Positions 14,501 through 27,500 of a stretch of 64,000 bases of DNA are shown here, in pieces. Under the pieces are notes generated by a model, which was not told the origin of the DNA, ran no database searches, and was given only the letters and a program-made list of their open reading frames with translations. Source of the stretch: Lepidurus packardi (taxonomy: Eukaryota; Arthropoda; Branchiopoda; Notostraca; Triopsidae); assembly GCA_023053545.1 (NCBI GenBank), contig JAKZAN010000004.1, positions 11,346,001 to 11,410,000 of the forward strand, given 5' to 3'. The position numbers and the translations under genes were made by a program. Each line of letters begins with the position of its first letter. The stretch's first letter is position 1.

Positions 14501-17500
14501 TAGTATTTTAGTTTAGTTTTTTTTAGTATTTTAGTAGAATTTTTTAGTAGAATTTTGTAGTAGAATTTTTTAGTAGAATTTAGTAGTATTTTAGTTATTT
14601 TAGTATTTTAGTAGTTTTAATTGTAGATTTTGAGTAGTTTTTAATTGTGGTCTCGAAGATTTTTTCTTTATTATTATTTTAGTACTACAATTTTAGTAGT
14701 TTTAATTGTAGATTTTTACTAGTTTTTAATTGTGGTCTCGAAGATTTTTTCTTTATTATTATTTTAGTATTTCAGTTTAGTTTTTTTTAGTAGAATTTTT
14801 TAGTAGAATTTAGTAGTATTTTAGTTATTTTAGTATTTTAGTAGTTTTAATTGTAGATTTTTAGTAGTTTTTAATTGTGGTCTCAATTTTTTTCTTTATT
14901 ATTATTTTAGTATTTTTGAAACTTTTTTTTACCCTCTTCTTTCCAAATAGCGTAGGCTTGCTAGATTAGTTTTTAACCGTTGATGGAAGTTAATAAGCCG
15001 ATCGGGGTTAAAAGGGGGTTGACCTTGCCCTTCGATCAGGTTAACGGAAGGGTAATGGGGTCAAGCCCAGTGCAAGCTGCATTAAAAAAAAAGGGAAAAA
15101 AATTGTGGAAGTAGACGTGTATTCCCAATAGTTGCAATAAGACCCCAAAAGAAGGGCAGAAGCAAGACAGTGGCCAGAGAGCTATTGTTGGGGGAGTCCA
15201 AGTCGGGTCGTTTCCTACAGGGTGCAATGGCTGGGGAGATTTGGAGTGTCTCTTGTATTGTCCAAAGTGTATCTCGTGCTATACAGTGGACTGTTGGCAG
15301 GAGCCGAAGAAGAAACAAGCAACTTCCAGATAATCAAGATGAGAAAAAGCATGGACTGAAAAGTTTTACGAGCTTGGGCCAGCGTCCAACAGCACAAAAC
15401 AATGTCATGAATAATGGAACGGCCGATGAGTAAATAAAACTCAAACCAACCCCCCATTCCACCCTCTTGCTATATGCTATGCTCTCTATTCCAGATATAC
15501 CTTTGGCAGGTTTAAGTTTACCGTTTCAGTGAAGAGGGGGGACTCTTCTCACAAAGAAAAAGCAAAGGATTTGCCCGAGTATATAAATGTGTATGATATT
15601 CTCCCTTTTCACGTTCACCACGAGTGCCTTTGCGTCCCTTCAAAAACGTTAGCGGGCCTTTATTGACTTGTAATTCCAGGCCAGTAGTATTGTTTTTAAA
15701 GCTTTTATTGGGTATTTTTATTTTATTTTTGATGAAGAGGGGAGAAATATCTAGCATATAAAAGGGTCCGAAAATGTCTGTTAAGTGTACAAATAAAGAG
15801 TCACGACGAAATAGAGAGAACATTTGCCGGGCTTAAACAAAACCCCCCAAAATAAATAAAAAAAAAAAAATAAATAAAAAAGAAGAGAAAAAATGAGTCA
15901 GTTCCGTTGCCGAGCGTTGCATTGCGTTGCCAAGAAAGCATGCCATGTAAATATTTGGTCTGCTTTTTGCAGAGATGCAATGTTGTTTGCTTCTCCCGGC
16001 AAAGACGAATGCCATCCATCACAAATTAAAAATGTTTGTATTTATTTATATTGCTGGGTAACTACTTGTTTTGCCCCAACTCGTTGCTATACCTTGCTCT
16101 TCCCGTTTTTTTTTGTTTTTTTTTTGGGCTCTTTTTTTGCTTTTTTTTTTTATCTCGCTCTATGCAGATTTACTCGCTCAAACAGCCTCCAGAGGGGGAG
16201 TTAAAAGGGCAAAAGAAAAAGGCAAGTTTTGATAGCTTATTTTTCAATTTTTGTTTTCGCATTCGGTGAATAAAAGGGACGGGATACTATTACATGGACC
16301 TGTAGTACTTGTGCTGACAGAGGCATATATTAACTCCCCATATCCCAGATAGATATCTATGCCCTAAGTAATAAACAAGAAAAAAAAGGGAGCTGCGTTG
16401 GCTCTATTCATGCAAATCAAGCTTGAGTCGGGCTTTGCCTTCGTGTTATTAAACTTGGAAACTTTTTTCTGCGAAACTTTTGTATTACAAAAGACAATTG
16501 TGCCATTTTTTTATTTTTTTTCTACATTACTCTACATTTTGCTACGTGCGTGGTAATGGGAATAGGCCGATTTAGCTACTATGCATGTGCGTGAATGTTG
16601 GAACCTCGAATTTCTTTGATTTTTCTGATTTTTTTTTATTTTTTTTTATTTTTCTTGGAACTTTTTTTCTGGGAAACTTGTCTTAGAAAAGACAATTGTG
16701 CCATTTTGGCCATTTTTTCTTTTTTTTTCTACATTACTCTACATTTTGCTACGTGCGTGGTAATGGGAATAGGCCGATTTAGCTACTATGCATGGGCGTG
16801 AATGTTGGAACTTCGAATTTCTTTGATTTTTCTGATTTTTTTTTTATTTTTTTTTATTTTTCTCGGAAACTTTTTTCTGCGAAACTTGTCTTAGAAAAGA
16901 CAATTTGGCAATTTTTGCCATTTTTTTCTTTTTTTTTCTACATTACTCTACATTTTGCTACGTGCGTGGTAATGGGAATAGGCCGATTTAGCTACTATGC
17001 ATGTGCGTGAATGTTGGAACCTCGAATTTCTTTGATTTTTCTGATTTTTTTTTAATTTTTTTTTTATTTTTCTTGGAACTTTTTTTCTGGGAAACTTGTC
17101 TTAGAAAAGACAATTGTGCCATTTTGGCCATTTTTTCTTTTTTTTTTCTACATTACTCTACATTTTGCTACGTGCGTGGTAATCTGAATAGGCCGATTTA
17201 GCTACTATGCATGGGCGTGAATGTTGGAATCTCGAATTTTTTTGATTTTTCTGATTTTTTTTTTTATTTTTCTGATTTTTTTTTATTTTTCTTGGAACTT
17301 TTTTTCTGGGAAACTTGTCTTACAAAAGACAATTTGGCAATTTTTGCCATTTTTTTCTTTTTTTTTCTACATTACTCTACATTTTGCTACGTGCGTGGTA
17401 ATGGGAATAGGCCGATTTAGCTACTATGCATGTGCGTGAATGTTGGAACCTCGAATTTCTGTGATTTTTCGACGCTGCTCGGGCGCCAAAGCATGTCGTG

Positions 17501-20500
17501 GAAATCAAGTTCCTCGACTCGCTTTCGTCTCCAGAGACAGGTGAATCTGAATCTGCTAAGCCAGGCGTTTTGCGCCCTTTAGTCCCCTCTTTGCATCGCT
17601 TGAACAGAGAAAAAAAATGGAGGACCAGTGTCATACTGATGTGTAAGGGTATTTTGTTGAAAAATCCAATTGTCAGAAATCTGGTATTCCTTTCTCACTT
17701 TTTTTTTATGGATTCTATGGATTCTATGTATTCTATACTCCCCACCTTCAACTCAATTGGATTGGAGTCAATTCAATTGATTGGTTAACGCCGAGCATTG
17801 CATATGCAATCGAATTGACCCGCAAACTGGATTCTTTTTTTACACTTGAGTAAACACACGTGTGACATGCTAGGGGCCACCAGAGTTTTGGTTAGTTAAA
17901 CCTGATAAGAAGAAAAAAAAAAAAAAGGGGGGGGGGGGACGTGTGTCTGCTTTATTATAAAATATGCCCCGGTACACGTTCTTATGTCGCAGTCACACTA
18001 TCACACTATCCAATAAGAGGCTATGGAAATGCAATCGTGTATATATAATATATAATAATATAATATAATAGTGTATGGAAATGCAATAGTGTAGAGCAGT
18101 TTCAGTATAGGTTTCGCAGTGAGGTGACAAGGATATCTTCCAATGTGAAGGTTTGATTTGGAACTTGGGAATCTTTTTTCAATCCCGCTTCTGGTTTACC
18201 TAGCCAAAAGCTGGAAGTTCTGAACTCGGGAATCCAACGAGTTTTAGTGTATTCACTCACAGAGGTTTCACAGTAGGGTAACAAGGATATCTTCCCATGT
18301 GAAGGTACTGAATCGACTTTCTCGATCTTAGAGGATCTGTGGGTACTCAAAGTTACATTGGATTGACAGACTTGAGCATCGTCATTTCAGGTAGGCATTC
18401 CGAATCTACTAGGCGAAGCGGTTCGCGAAGAGAGAAAAAACCTTCGCAAAACAGGGTACTCGAGGGAGTTATGGACTGCCTTACGGTGACATGTCAAGGC
18501 TTAGTAACGGGTGCTGAAAGTTGGCCTATAGTGACTTCAGTGTAGTGTAGCAGTGTAGTGAATCATCTCTTACCCACAAAGTGCAAAACAAACCTTCAAT
18601 ATACAATACAAACCTACAGGCATTCCAAACCTCCCTCGAGTACCCGAACGGGTAAGAGATGATTCAGTACACTGTCAATACACTATAGGCCAAACTTTGA
18701 GCACCCTTCACTACGCCTTGCCAAGTCGCAACAATGAAATTCACGACACGGTATATTCCAAACCAATGTTTCAATGCATCATCTCTTACCCACAAAGCGC
18801 AATACAATCAGACCGGACCGTATGGCATTCCAAACCTCCCCCGAGTACCCGTACGAGTAAGAGATGATTCAGTACACTGTCAATACACTACAGGCCAAAC
18901 TTTGAGCACCCTTCACTACGCCTTGCCAAGTCGCAACAATGAAATTCACGACATGCTATATTCCAAACCAATGTTTCAATGCATCGTCTCTTACCCACAA
19001 AGCGCAATACAAATCGGACCGGACCGTATGGCATTTCAAACCTCCCCCGAGTACCCGAACGGGTAAGAGATGATTCAGTACACTGTCAATTCACTACAGG
19101 CCAAACTTTGAGCCTTGCCCTGTCGCAACAATGAAATTCACGATATTCCAAACAAAATTTGAAACACACGGATATTCCAAACCAATGTTTCAATGCATCG
19201 TCTCTTACCCACAAAGCGCAATTCAAATCGGACCGGACCGTATATCATTCCAAACCTCCCTCGAGTACCCGTATGGGTAAGAGATGATTCAGTAGACTGT
19301 CAATACACTACAGACCAAACTTTCAGCACCCTTCACTACGCCTTGCCAAGTCGCAACAATGAAATTCACGACACGGTATATTCCAAACCAATGTTTCAAA
19401 GCATCATCTCTTACCCACAAAGCGCAATACAAATCGTACCGGACCGTATGACATTCCAAACCTCCCTCGAGTACCCGTACGGGTAAGAGATGATTCAGTA
19501 GACTGTCAATACACTACAGACCAAACTTTCAGCACCCTTCAGTACGCCTTGCCCAGTCGCAACAATGAAATTCACGACACGGTATATTCCAAACCAATGT
19601 TTCAATGCATGCCATCTAGAGCTAAACAATATCAAGTGATTTTTAGCCTAACCTAAGTAACCTAAACCTAACTAACTCTGGCTTCCCTTCAACAAGCGGA
19701 ATCTCTCGCCCCTAAACCTAACTTAACCTTGTCTAGCTCCAGATGGCATGCCGTTTGTAGTAAATTGCAAGCGATCAAGGTATTGACTTGTCAAGGCTTA
19801 GTGAAGGATGCTAAAAGTTGGCCTGTATTGACAGTACATTGAATCAATCCGTACCCGCGCTTTGTAAACCTTCGCGACCGTTTATCAACTGCATTGGGAG
19901 GTTTGCGAATACCTTTGATGCCTTTGATACTCTGGCCTTTTTCATGAATCTTTCTCTTGGGATTCAGCAAGTTGGTTTTACAACCTTTGCATTGGAAGAT
20001 TCCCTTGTTATCCTGTGGAAACCTCGGTACTGTGCTTGTAGAGCATAGGAGTAAAAGTGTACCGGCCAAAAAGGAATCTTTTTCAAGGGTCTTGTTCTTC
20101 TCTTTCCGACCACACCTTTGCTACCTTGAATGTCCTGCAGCTCTGTGATTTTTTTTTATTATTATTAGAATATTTTAGGCTCCTTTCTGTAGTATCAAAG
20201 CCAACGTTAACAAGTCTTTAAGGTGCGTATATTCCAAGAAAGTTTGGGAGGAGTTCGTGCGCCTTATTACGAGGTTCCTCGATCGATTCATAAATTTGTT
20301 CCCACCCAGTTTTTCACGCTTGAGCTCTGTAAAGGTTGCATATCACATAATAGGCCTTGGTTCTTTTCTTTTTTTTTTTTTTGACTTCACTTTTACCTTC
20401 CCCCACCCTACTGGGGGGGCAAGCGATCCGATTTTGATTTCTTTCTGTTGTCCGTGCAAAGGGGGCGTATTGATTAGCGTGTCACTTGGTCCCGAGATGC

Positions 20501-20955
20501 CATTTATTAAAGGCTTATTCTTAGGTCAGACCAGCTGAAAAGGTGAACGAGGCCAAAGGCAAAAGGAGGGAGGGAGGGAGAAAGAGCACAGGATAATTAT
20601 TCATAGGTTAGCCTCTGACGTCGTTTATCTCAAAAGCGCCACAACCGTGCAAGACCGGCTGGTGCAACACGCGGGGAAATGAATCACTGCAATTACAAAA
20701 GAATTAACAACGGTTACTTAGCAACCTGTTTCGGAATCTGTTCACGGCGAATCCGAATTCTTGGATCCGGGCTGTTCCCAGGGTATCGGTTATTTCCGCT
20801 TCTTTTAGGTTCTTATTGGGTCCTTGGAGAAAAAAAATGTGATGTAGTAAAAAATTGAACAGAACGACGATGGAGCGAGAGAAGGAACGATAGTACTTTC
20901 CAAGTCATAAGTGGGTATCCAACGACGAGTCTTGTTCACAGTCCATTACGATGGT

Positions 20956-20989
<34 letters not shown>

Positions 20990-21545
20990 CCATAGATACA
21001 CCCTCGTCGTCCGCAATACCTTTTTTATGCCCCACTAATAATTCCCCGAACTTTTACCAGGGCCAATGTCAAAACCTATAACTGGCATACACACTTCTCT
21101 TTAGAGGCTAAAATACATAAAATAAATACAATTCAATTTACAAAAAGGAATTAAGGGCCTTTTTCACACCTTTGTTTCATACCTTTTGTGAAAGGTTCCT
21201 CCGAAGTTAAGTGGTTAGTTTCAGTTCGTGTTTAGTGGTTTAGGGATGGTTAGGAAGATATGTCAATTTTAGGTAATTATTTTGATATATTTATATTATA
21301 TTTAATATAATATAAATATATAATAATATTCATAAATATAATAATATATTTCATTCCTTAGGTAATTATTTTTAAATATTTTGTGGTTAACAGCTTTGAT
21401 GGTCATTTGGGTTTCGAATTAAGATCGTGGGTTTGAAGTACGGGAATTTGCGTCAATCAGGAGTTTGGGCGATATATATTGCGAGACCCCTTAGCAAAGC
21501 GAGTTCAGGTCCCAGAGAGGAAGGAGGGGTTTTGGGAATAGGAAA

Positions 21546-21597
<52 letters not shown>

Positions 21598-24500
21598 ATG
21601 GGGAAGAGAAGGTTTTGAATCAAAGTTCCAGGTCCCAATCCCGCACGGATGCATTGATCTTATGTATTACACACATGTCGTAAGAACATATCTGTGCGGA
21701 CGAAACGGTGCCACCCTTCGTGTTGCCATGTGCACTTTCCTGATGATTCGAATCTGGTTACGTGGAAACAAAAGGGGGGAAAGAAGAAATAGAGGAAACT
21801 CTTGGACGTGAGGGGTTAAGGGTAGAGCTGTGTGGGTTGCGGTTAATAGTTAAAACTTTCACGAGTTTTTAACTCTTTTACGTCCTACCCCCGGAAACTG
21901 GAAGAGCGACTTGGAATTCGGTGGTCGACAGGGTAGCTGACAGAATGGACTTGTACTTTGGCGGACAGATCCAGGATCTTTATCGGACAGACTAGTGGCT
22001 TCCTCTACTGGAACCAGTCACCGGGGAGGTTTTTTTTTATTATTTTATTTTATTGTTTTTGCGGTATGATTCCTTGATAGGAGGGCTTTTAAACTGCGGT
22101 ATTCTAAGAACCATGGAATTTGTTCCAAATTATTGGCAGTAGCCGTTCAGGAGTTCTTGGCATACAAACTTTGGGTCGTGACGTCACGCCCGTGGCATGG
22201 CGTGGCTTACGGCGCTTGTTGACATCTTGTTGTTTACTTCCGTCCTTTCACAAAATAGGAAACACTTTTAAACCTGTCACGGTCTGATTTACAACTGAAG
22301 TGGACGGGAACAAATTTCGTGAATTTGCCATGTCAAATTGGTAAATAAAAACACAAGTACCCATCTTTCTTCAATCTCACTACTAGTTTACCAGCCAATG
22401 CTGCATATTTTCAACGCCGGAACCCAACGAATTGTAGTGCATTACTTGTCAGGACTAGAGTATATAGCTTTTCCAGGCTCTGGAACTTTATATTATGGTC
22501 AGGGCAACGACTAGCTTCTTATTGGTTTTGCGTTATGATTCATTGTTAGGAGGGACCTTTAAATGGCGGAAACTGTACTTGGTAGTCTTTTTGAAATCCA
22601 GCTTCTAGTTTCCCTAGCCACGCTTCAAATTTTCCACACGGAACCCAACGAATTGTAGTGCATTACTTGTCAGGACTACAGTATATAAGTTTTTCAGGCT
22701 CTGGAACTTTATACTGTGGTCAGGGCAACGACTAGGTTCTTATTTTGCGTTATGATTCATTGTTAGGAGGGACCTTTTAAATGGCGGAAACTGCGCTTGG
22801 TAGCCTTTCTGAAATCCAGCTACTAGTTTCCCTAGCCACCGCTTCAAATTTTCAACGGGGGAATCCAGCGAGTTTTAGTGCATTACTTGTCAGGACTAGA
22901 GTATATAGGTTTTTCAGGCTCTGGAACTTTATACTGTGGTCAGGGCAACGACTAGGTTCTTATTGGTTTTGCGTTATGATTCATTGTTAGGAGGGACCTT
23001 TAAATGGCGGAAACTGTACTTGGTAGTCTTTTTGAAATCCGGCTACTAGTTTCCCTAGCCACGCTTCAAATTTTCCACACGGGAACCCAACGAGTTTTAG
23101 TGCATTACTTGTCAGGACTAGAGTATATAAGTTTTTCAGGCGCTGGAACCTTATACTGTGGTCAGGACAACGACTAGGTTCTTATTGGTTTTGCGTTATG
23201 ATTCATTGTTAGGAGGGACCTTTAAATGGCGGAAACTGTACTTGGTAGTCTTTTTGAAATCCGGCTTCTAGTTTCCCTAGCCACCGCTTCAAATTTTCCA
23301 CACGGGAATCCAACGAGTTTTAGTGCATTCCTTGTCAGGACCACTGTGTATTAGTGCAGGCTCTGAAACCTATACTGTGGTCAGGCGTCAACGCTAGAAT
23401 AAGACATTAGAGGAAACCATAAGAGGGGGGTCCAGTCTTTAAAAAAAAGGAAGTTTGTTTTAAGTAACGTCTTTTTATTTGGGTCGTTTTAGTAATGGCT
23501 ATACGCATATAACACACGTACTCGTACTTGTACCTGGGGGTCTCTATCTATATATTCCGTATGCAGTTTGGGTTCGGTTGACGCTCTCTATCTTTGCTTG
23601 GCGAAGAAGGCGCGGGGATAATTATGGCAGTCATCCCGGCAGTATAGTGGTGGCCGATGTCTCCTTTTCATAGCGTGCTGATTTGCATGCGTTTGCGTTA
23701 CGTGGTGTGCTGTATATAGCATTATAGACAAAAGACTAACAGAGGGCGCGGGGGTGGGGGTGGGGTTGGGTTGCGTGGTCAGATAAGAGAGAAAACCTCG
23801 TAGCTTGGTGGTGGGATGGTGCTTAGGGTGGGAACCAAATACCGGGTTAGTTGCTGTTTGGAAAAGTAGAACGGGTGGAAGCGAGATGGTTTTGTATCAT
23901 ATAAAGAAGGGGTTGCCCCCAAAACTGGAGTTGGTAACACATCGATCGACACACCCCGGAGCGGGGGGTGGGGGGACTTTCCCGTTGCAGAGTTACGACG
24001 ATGAATTGGCACTATTTAACCTCAAGGAAAAGTCTTGACGGACGATCCCCTTGAAAAGGGAAGAAACATATCAAATAAAAACGAAATAATAATAAAAAAA
24101 GAAAACGTCCGAAAGGAAGGTGGGAGGTAAAAGACAAGGGAGTTGGGAAGGAGGGAACCCTTGAGAAAAAGAGGCGTACCCAATCGATGGCAAAGCATGA
24201 TAAAGTGAGTGAATGCGAGCCGGAGGAATCTAATTTCTCTTCATTGAATTTCCACCACGGCCTTGTTAACGTTGTTAGACAGTTTAGTTTAGAGGTGACG
24301 TCATAAATCTTAACCCGAACCCTTTTGCTTTTCTACATCTTTTTTTCTTTTTATAAATCTTTTCTTTCGCTTGCTATTGGTATTCCAGGTTGGCAGTCAT
24401 ATCATGTTGTCAGCGTTGCATCCTCATAGTCAATTATCCTCCCCGCCGGTGTCCAAACGCTGGTCCGTTCCCAGCGAATCGGAGCAAGTGTACCGCGAGC

Positions 24501-27500
24501 ACAAGCGAGAACGAGAGGAATCGTGGCAGCGGGTCGAAGAGGAGCTCCGGAATAACAACAACGGGCTTGGGATCGGTTTCTCCCGGGTGAGTGCGAGTCC
24601 CGGCTTCCGCATAGCTGCGTCGGCCAACGAACGAAAGAGTGTCAGTAGCGGCAGTGAAGCCGGGGATGCAGCGGCAGTGGGCCCGAAGGGTCCCACCGCA
24701 CCGTCACCGGCGGCAGGCCCACCTCCCTTGCCGTCTTCGGCCAGCACCGGACCGGTGCATCCGCTGCTTTTATCTCACGGATTGGCCCTGCAGCAGCACG
24801 TGCAACAACTGCTCCAGCAACAGATGCTCACACCGCAACAGTTGCAGAACTTGATGCAGCAACACCAGTCCTTTTTGCTGCAACAACAACAGGTAAAAAA
24901 AAAAATTGTACCTTTTTTTTTAACTTGATTTATATTGTAATATATCGTATTTTTATTTTTCTTATTAATTTTACTGTCTTTTTATTTTATTGTATTTACA
25001 TTATGGTAAGTATTTGTATTTACTCTAAGTATATATAAAGTTTTTACTGTAATTATTGCAAATTATCTTTATATAAATATATTTTTTATTAATTTTATTG
25101 TATTTTTATTAAATTATGGTAAGTATTTGTAAGTATTTACTGTAAGAATATAGAAAGTATTTACTGTAATTATTGCAAAGTATCTTTATATAAATATATT
25201 TTTTATTAATTTTATTGTATTTTTATTATTTTATTGAATTGACTTTTTGTCATAATGAATTAGATTGTAGTTTTATTAATTAGATTGTATTTTTATTAAT
25301 TAGATTGTAGTTTATTTTGAAAGTGAATTCCTATTGATGCATTCGAAGGGTTTGGTGGTGATTTTTGTACTTGAAATTGGTTTTTATTTTGTTTGCGTTA
25401 AATTTTGAAGTAATATGAGAATTTTTAAGTGAATTCCTACTGATTCTATAATTTTAAGAGAATTCCTGTTGATGTATTCGAATGGCTTGCAATGATTTCG
25501 TAACTTGAAATTGTGTTTCTATTCTTGACGGTGCAATTGAAGCAAACCTTGGCGGATTTGGGTCGGAAACAACTCGAGTCGGCCATCCAGCAGCTCCAGG
25601 AGCAGTTGCAGATCAACTTGATCCAGCAGACGCAACTCAATCAAGGCTCGGAAGCCGAGAAGAAGAAGAGTGCGGCGTTAGTGCAAACTTTAGCCATGCA
25701 ACAGCATCATCTCATGCAACAGCTCCAGATCGCGCAACGGCATTACATCATGTCGCTCCAGCATATGAATACGCTTACTCCCAACGGAGCCAGTGGAGGA
25801 GCAGGTAAAGATTCCGAAGGCAACAACCATGCTTGGAAACATTCCCAGAGTGTGGCTTCTGAGTCACCCGATTCCAGCCCTGGCGCACCGTCTTCCAAAT
25901 CCGCACCTCATTTAGATGGTAATCAGTTCTGGGGTTAGGAAATGTGTTCAAAAACCTTTTTTTTTATATGCTTAACTGGCTTTCATTCCCAACGCTTTGA
26001 TATATTTCGTTATTTTTCGTTTTTAATTCTTACAAATTCTTAAAAAATTCTTAAAAATGAGATTTATAATTGTAATGTTAATCGCATGGAAATGTGATCT
26101 ATTTTGTTATTTTTCATTTCAATTTCTTGAAAATTCTTGAAAATTCTTCAACATGAGAAAATTTATAATTGTAATGTTAATCGCATGGAAATGTGATCTA
26201 TTTTGTTATTTTCCATTTCAATTTTTGAAAATTCTTGATTATTTCAATTCTTGAAAATTCTTAAAAATTCTTCAACATGAGAAAATTTATAATTGTAATG
26301 CTAATCGCATGGAAATGTGCTCTATTTTGTTATTTTCCATTTCAATTTTTGAAAATTCTTGAAAATGAGAAAATTTATAATTGTAATGTTAATCGCATGG
26401 AAATGTGATCTATTTTGTTATTTATTATTTCAATTCTTGAAAATTCTTAAAAATTCTTGAACTTGAGAAAATTTATAATTTTAATGTTAATCGCATGGAA
26501 ATGTGATCTATTTTGTTATTTTCCATTTCAATTTTTGAAAATTCTTGATTATTTCAATTCTTGAAAATTCTTAAAAATTCTTGAAAATGAGAAAATTTAT
26601 AATTGTAATGTTAATCGCATGGAAATGTGATCTATTTTGTTATTTTCCATTTCAATTTTTGAAAATTCTTGATTATTTCAATTCTTGAAAATTCTTAAAA
26701 ATTCTTGAAAATGAGAAAATTTATAATTGTAATGTTAATGGCATGGAAATGTGATCTATTTTGTTATTTTTCATTTCAATTTTTAGAAAATTCTTGAAAA
26801 TTCTTGAACATGAGAAAATTTATAATTGTAATGTTAATCGCATGGAAATGTGATCTATTTTGTTATTTTTCATTTCAATTCTTGAAAATTCTTGAAAATG
26901 AGAACAGTTATAATTGTAATATTAATGGCATGGAAATGTGATCTATTTTGTTATTTTTCATTTCAATTCTTGAAAATTCTTGAAAATTCTTGAAAATTCT
27001 TGAAAATGAGAACAGTTATAATTGTAATATTAATGGCATGGATATTTTTGGGGTCAGGATTTCGAAGTGAGCATCTCAATGGAAATGCTGGGAACGGCAC
27101 CGACAAAAGTTCAATCGGAGCCGGAAATAGCCATACTGGGAAAGAAGATCGGCCTCATCCATTGTACCATCATGGCGTTTGTAGATGGCCCGGCTGTGAA
27201 ATCCCATGCGAAGATTTTACGGCTTTTTTAGAGTGAGTGGGCGTTTTGTTTTATTTTATTTTTCAAGAAAATCCGATCTTTTTTTGCCTTTTTTTTGGGT
27301 GAAAACTCGTTTGGTTTCCGTGTTCCTTTTCGTGCAAGGAAAGATTTTTATGCCACAATTCAACATGGCTTGTATTTCGGTTATAGGCACCTGAATACCG
27401 AGCACGTGCTGGATGACCGTACGACGGCCCAAGCACGAGTGCAAATGCAAGTCGTATCCCAACTGGAACTACAACTTCAGCAGGAAAAGGACCGGCTGAG

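Larger units (their letters stand above)
4702..24388. other. FoxP intron 1, about 19.7 kb, repeat-filled
   Basis: The interval between the first two coding exons has no ORF with conserved protein features. It contains at least six unrelated tandem-repeat families (about 5.7-7.0, 8.0-8.6, 10.1-12.4, 13.6-14.9, 16.4-17.5, 18.6-19.6 and 22.0-23.4 kb), a TIR-bounded 145-bp element, a 22-bp-arm hairpin, T32, T28 and G50 homopolymers. The short ORFs in it are products of repeat periodicity or homopolymers. Gaps between the arrays (for example 8.7-10.1, 15.0-16.4, 20.2-21.4 and 23.4-24.3 kb) show nothing I can name. Confidence 0.75.

Noticed and set aside
16595-17439. Series of similar hydrophobic Phe-rich ORFs of about 66-72 codons
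   Set aside because: They are the same frame of the 208-bp tandem repeat with T-rich codons; no codon bias or start context, and copies differ only in homopolymer length.
18734-19486. ORFs of 110 and 97 codons with repeated peptide blocks
   Set aside because: They follow the period of the tandem repeat and break with unit length; no gene signals.
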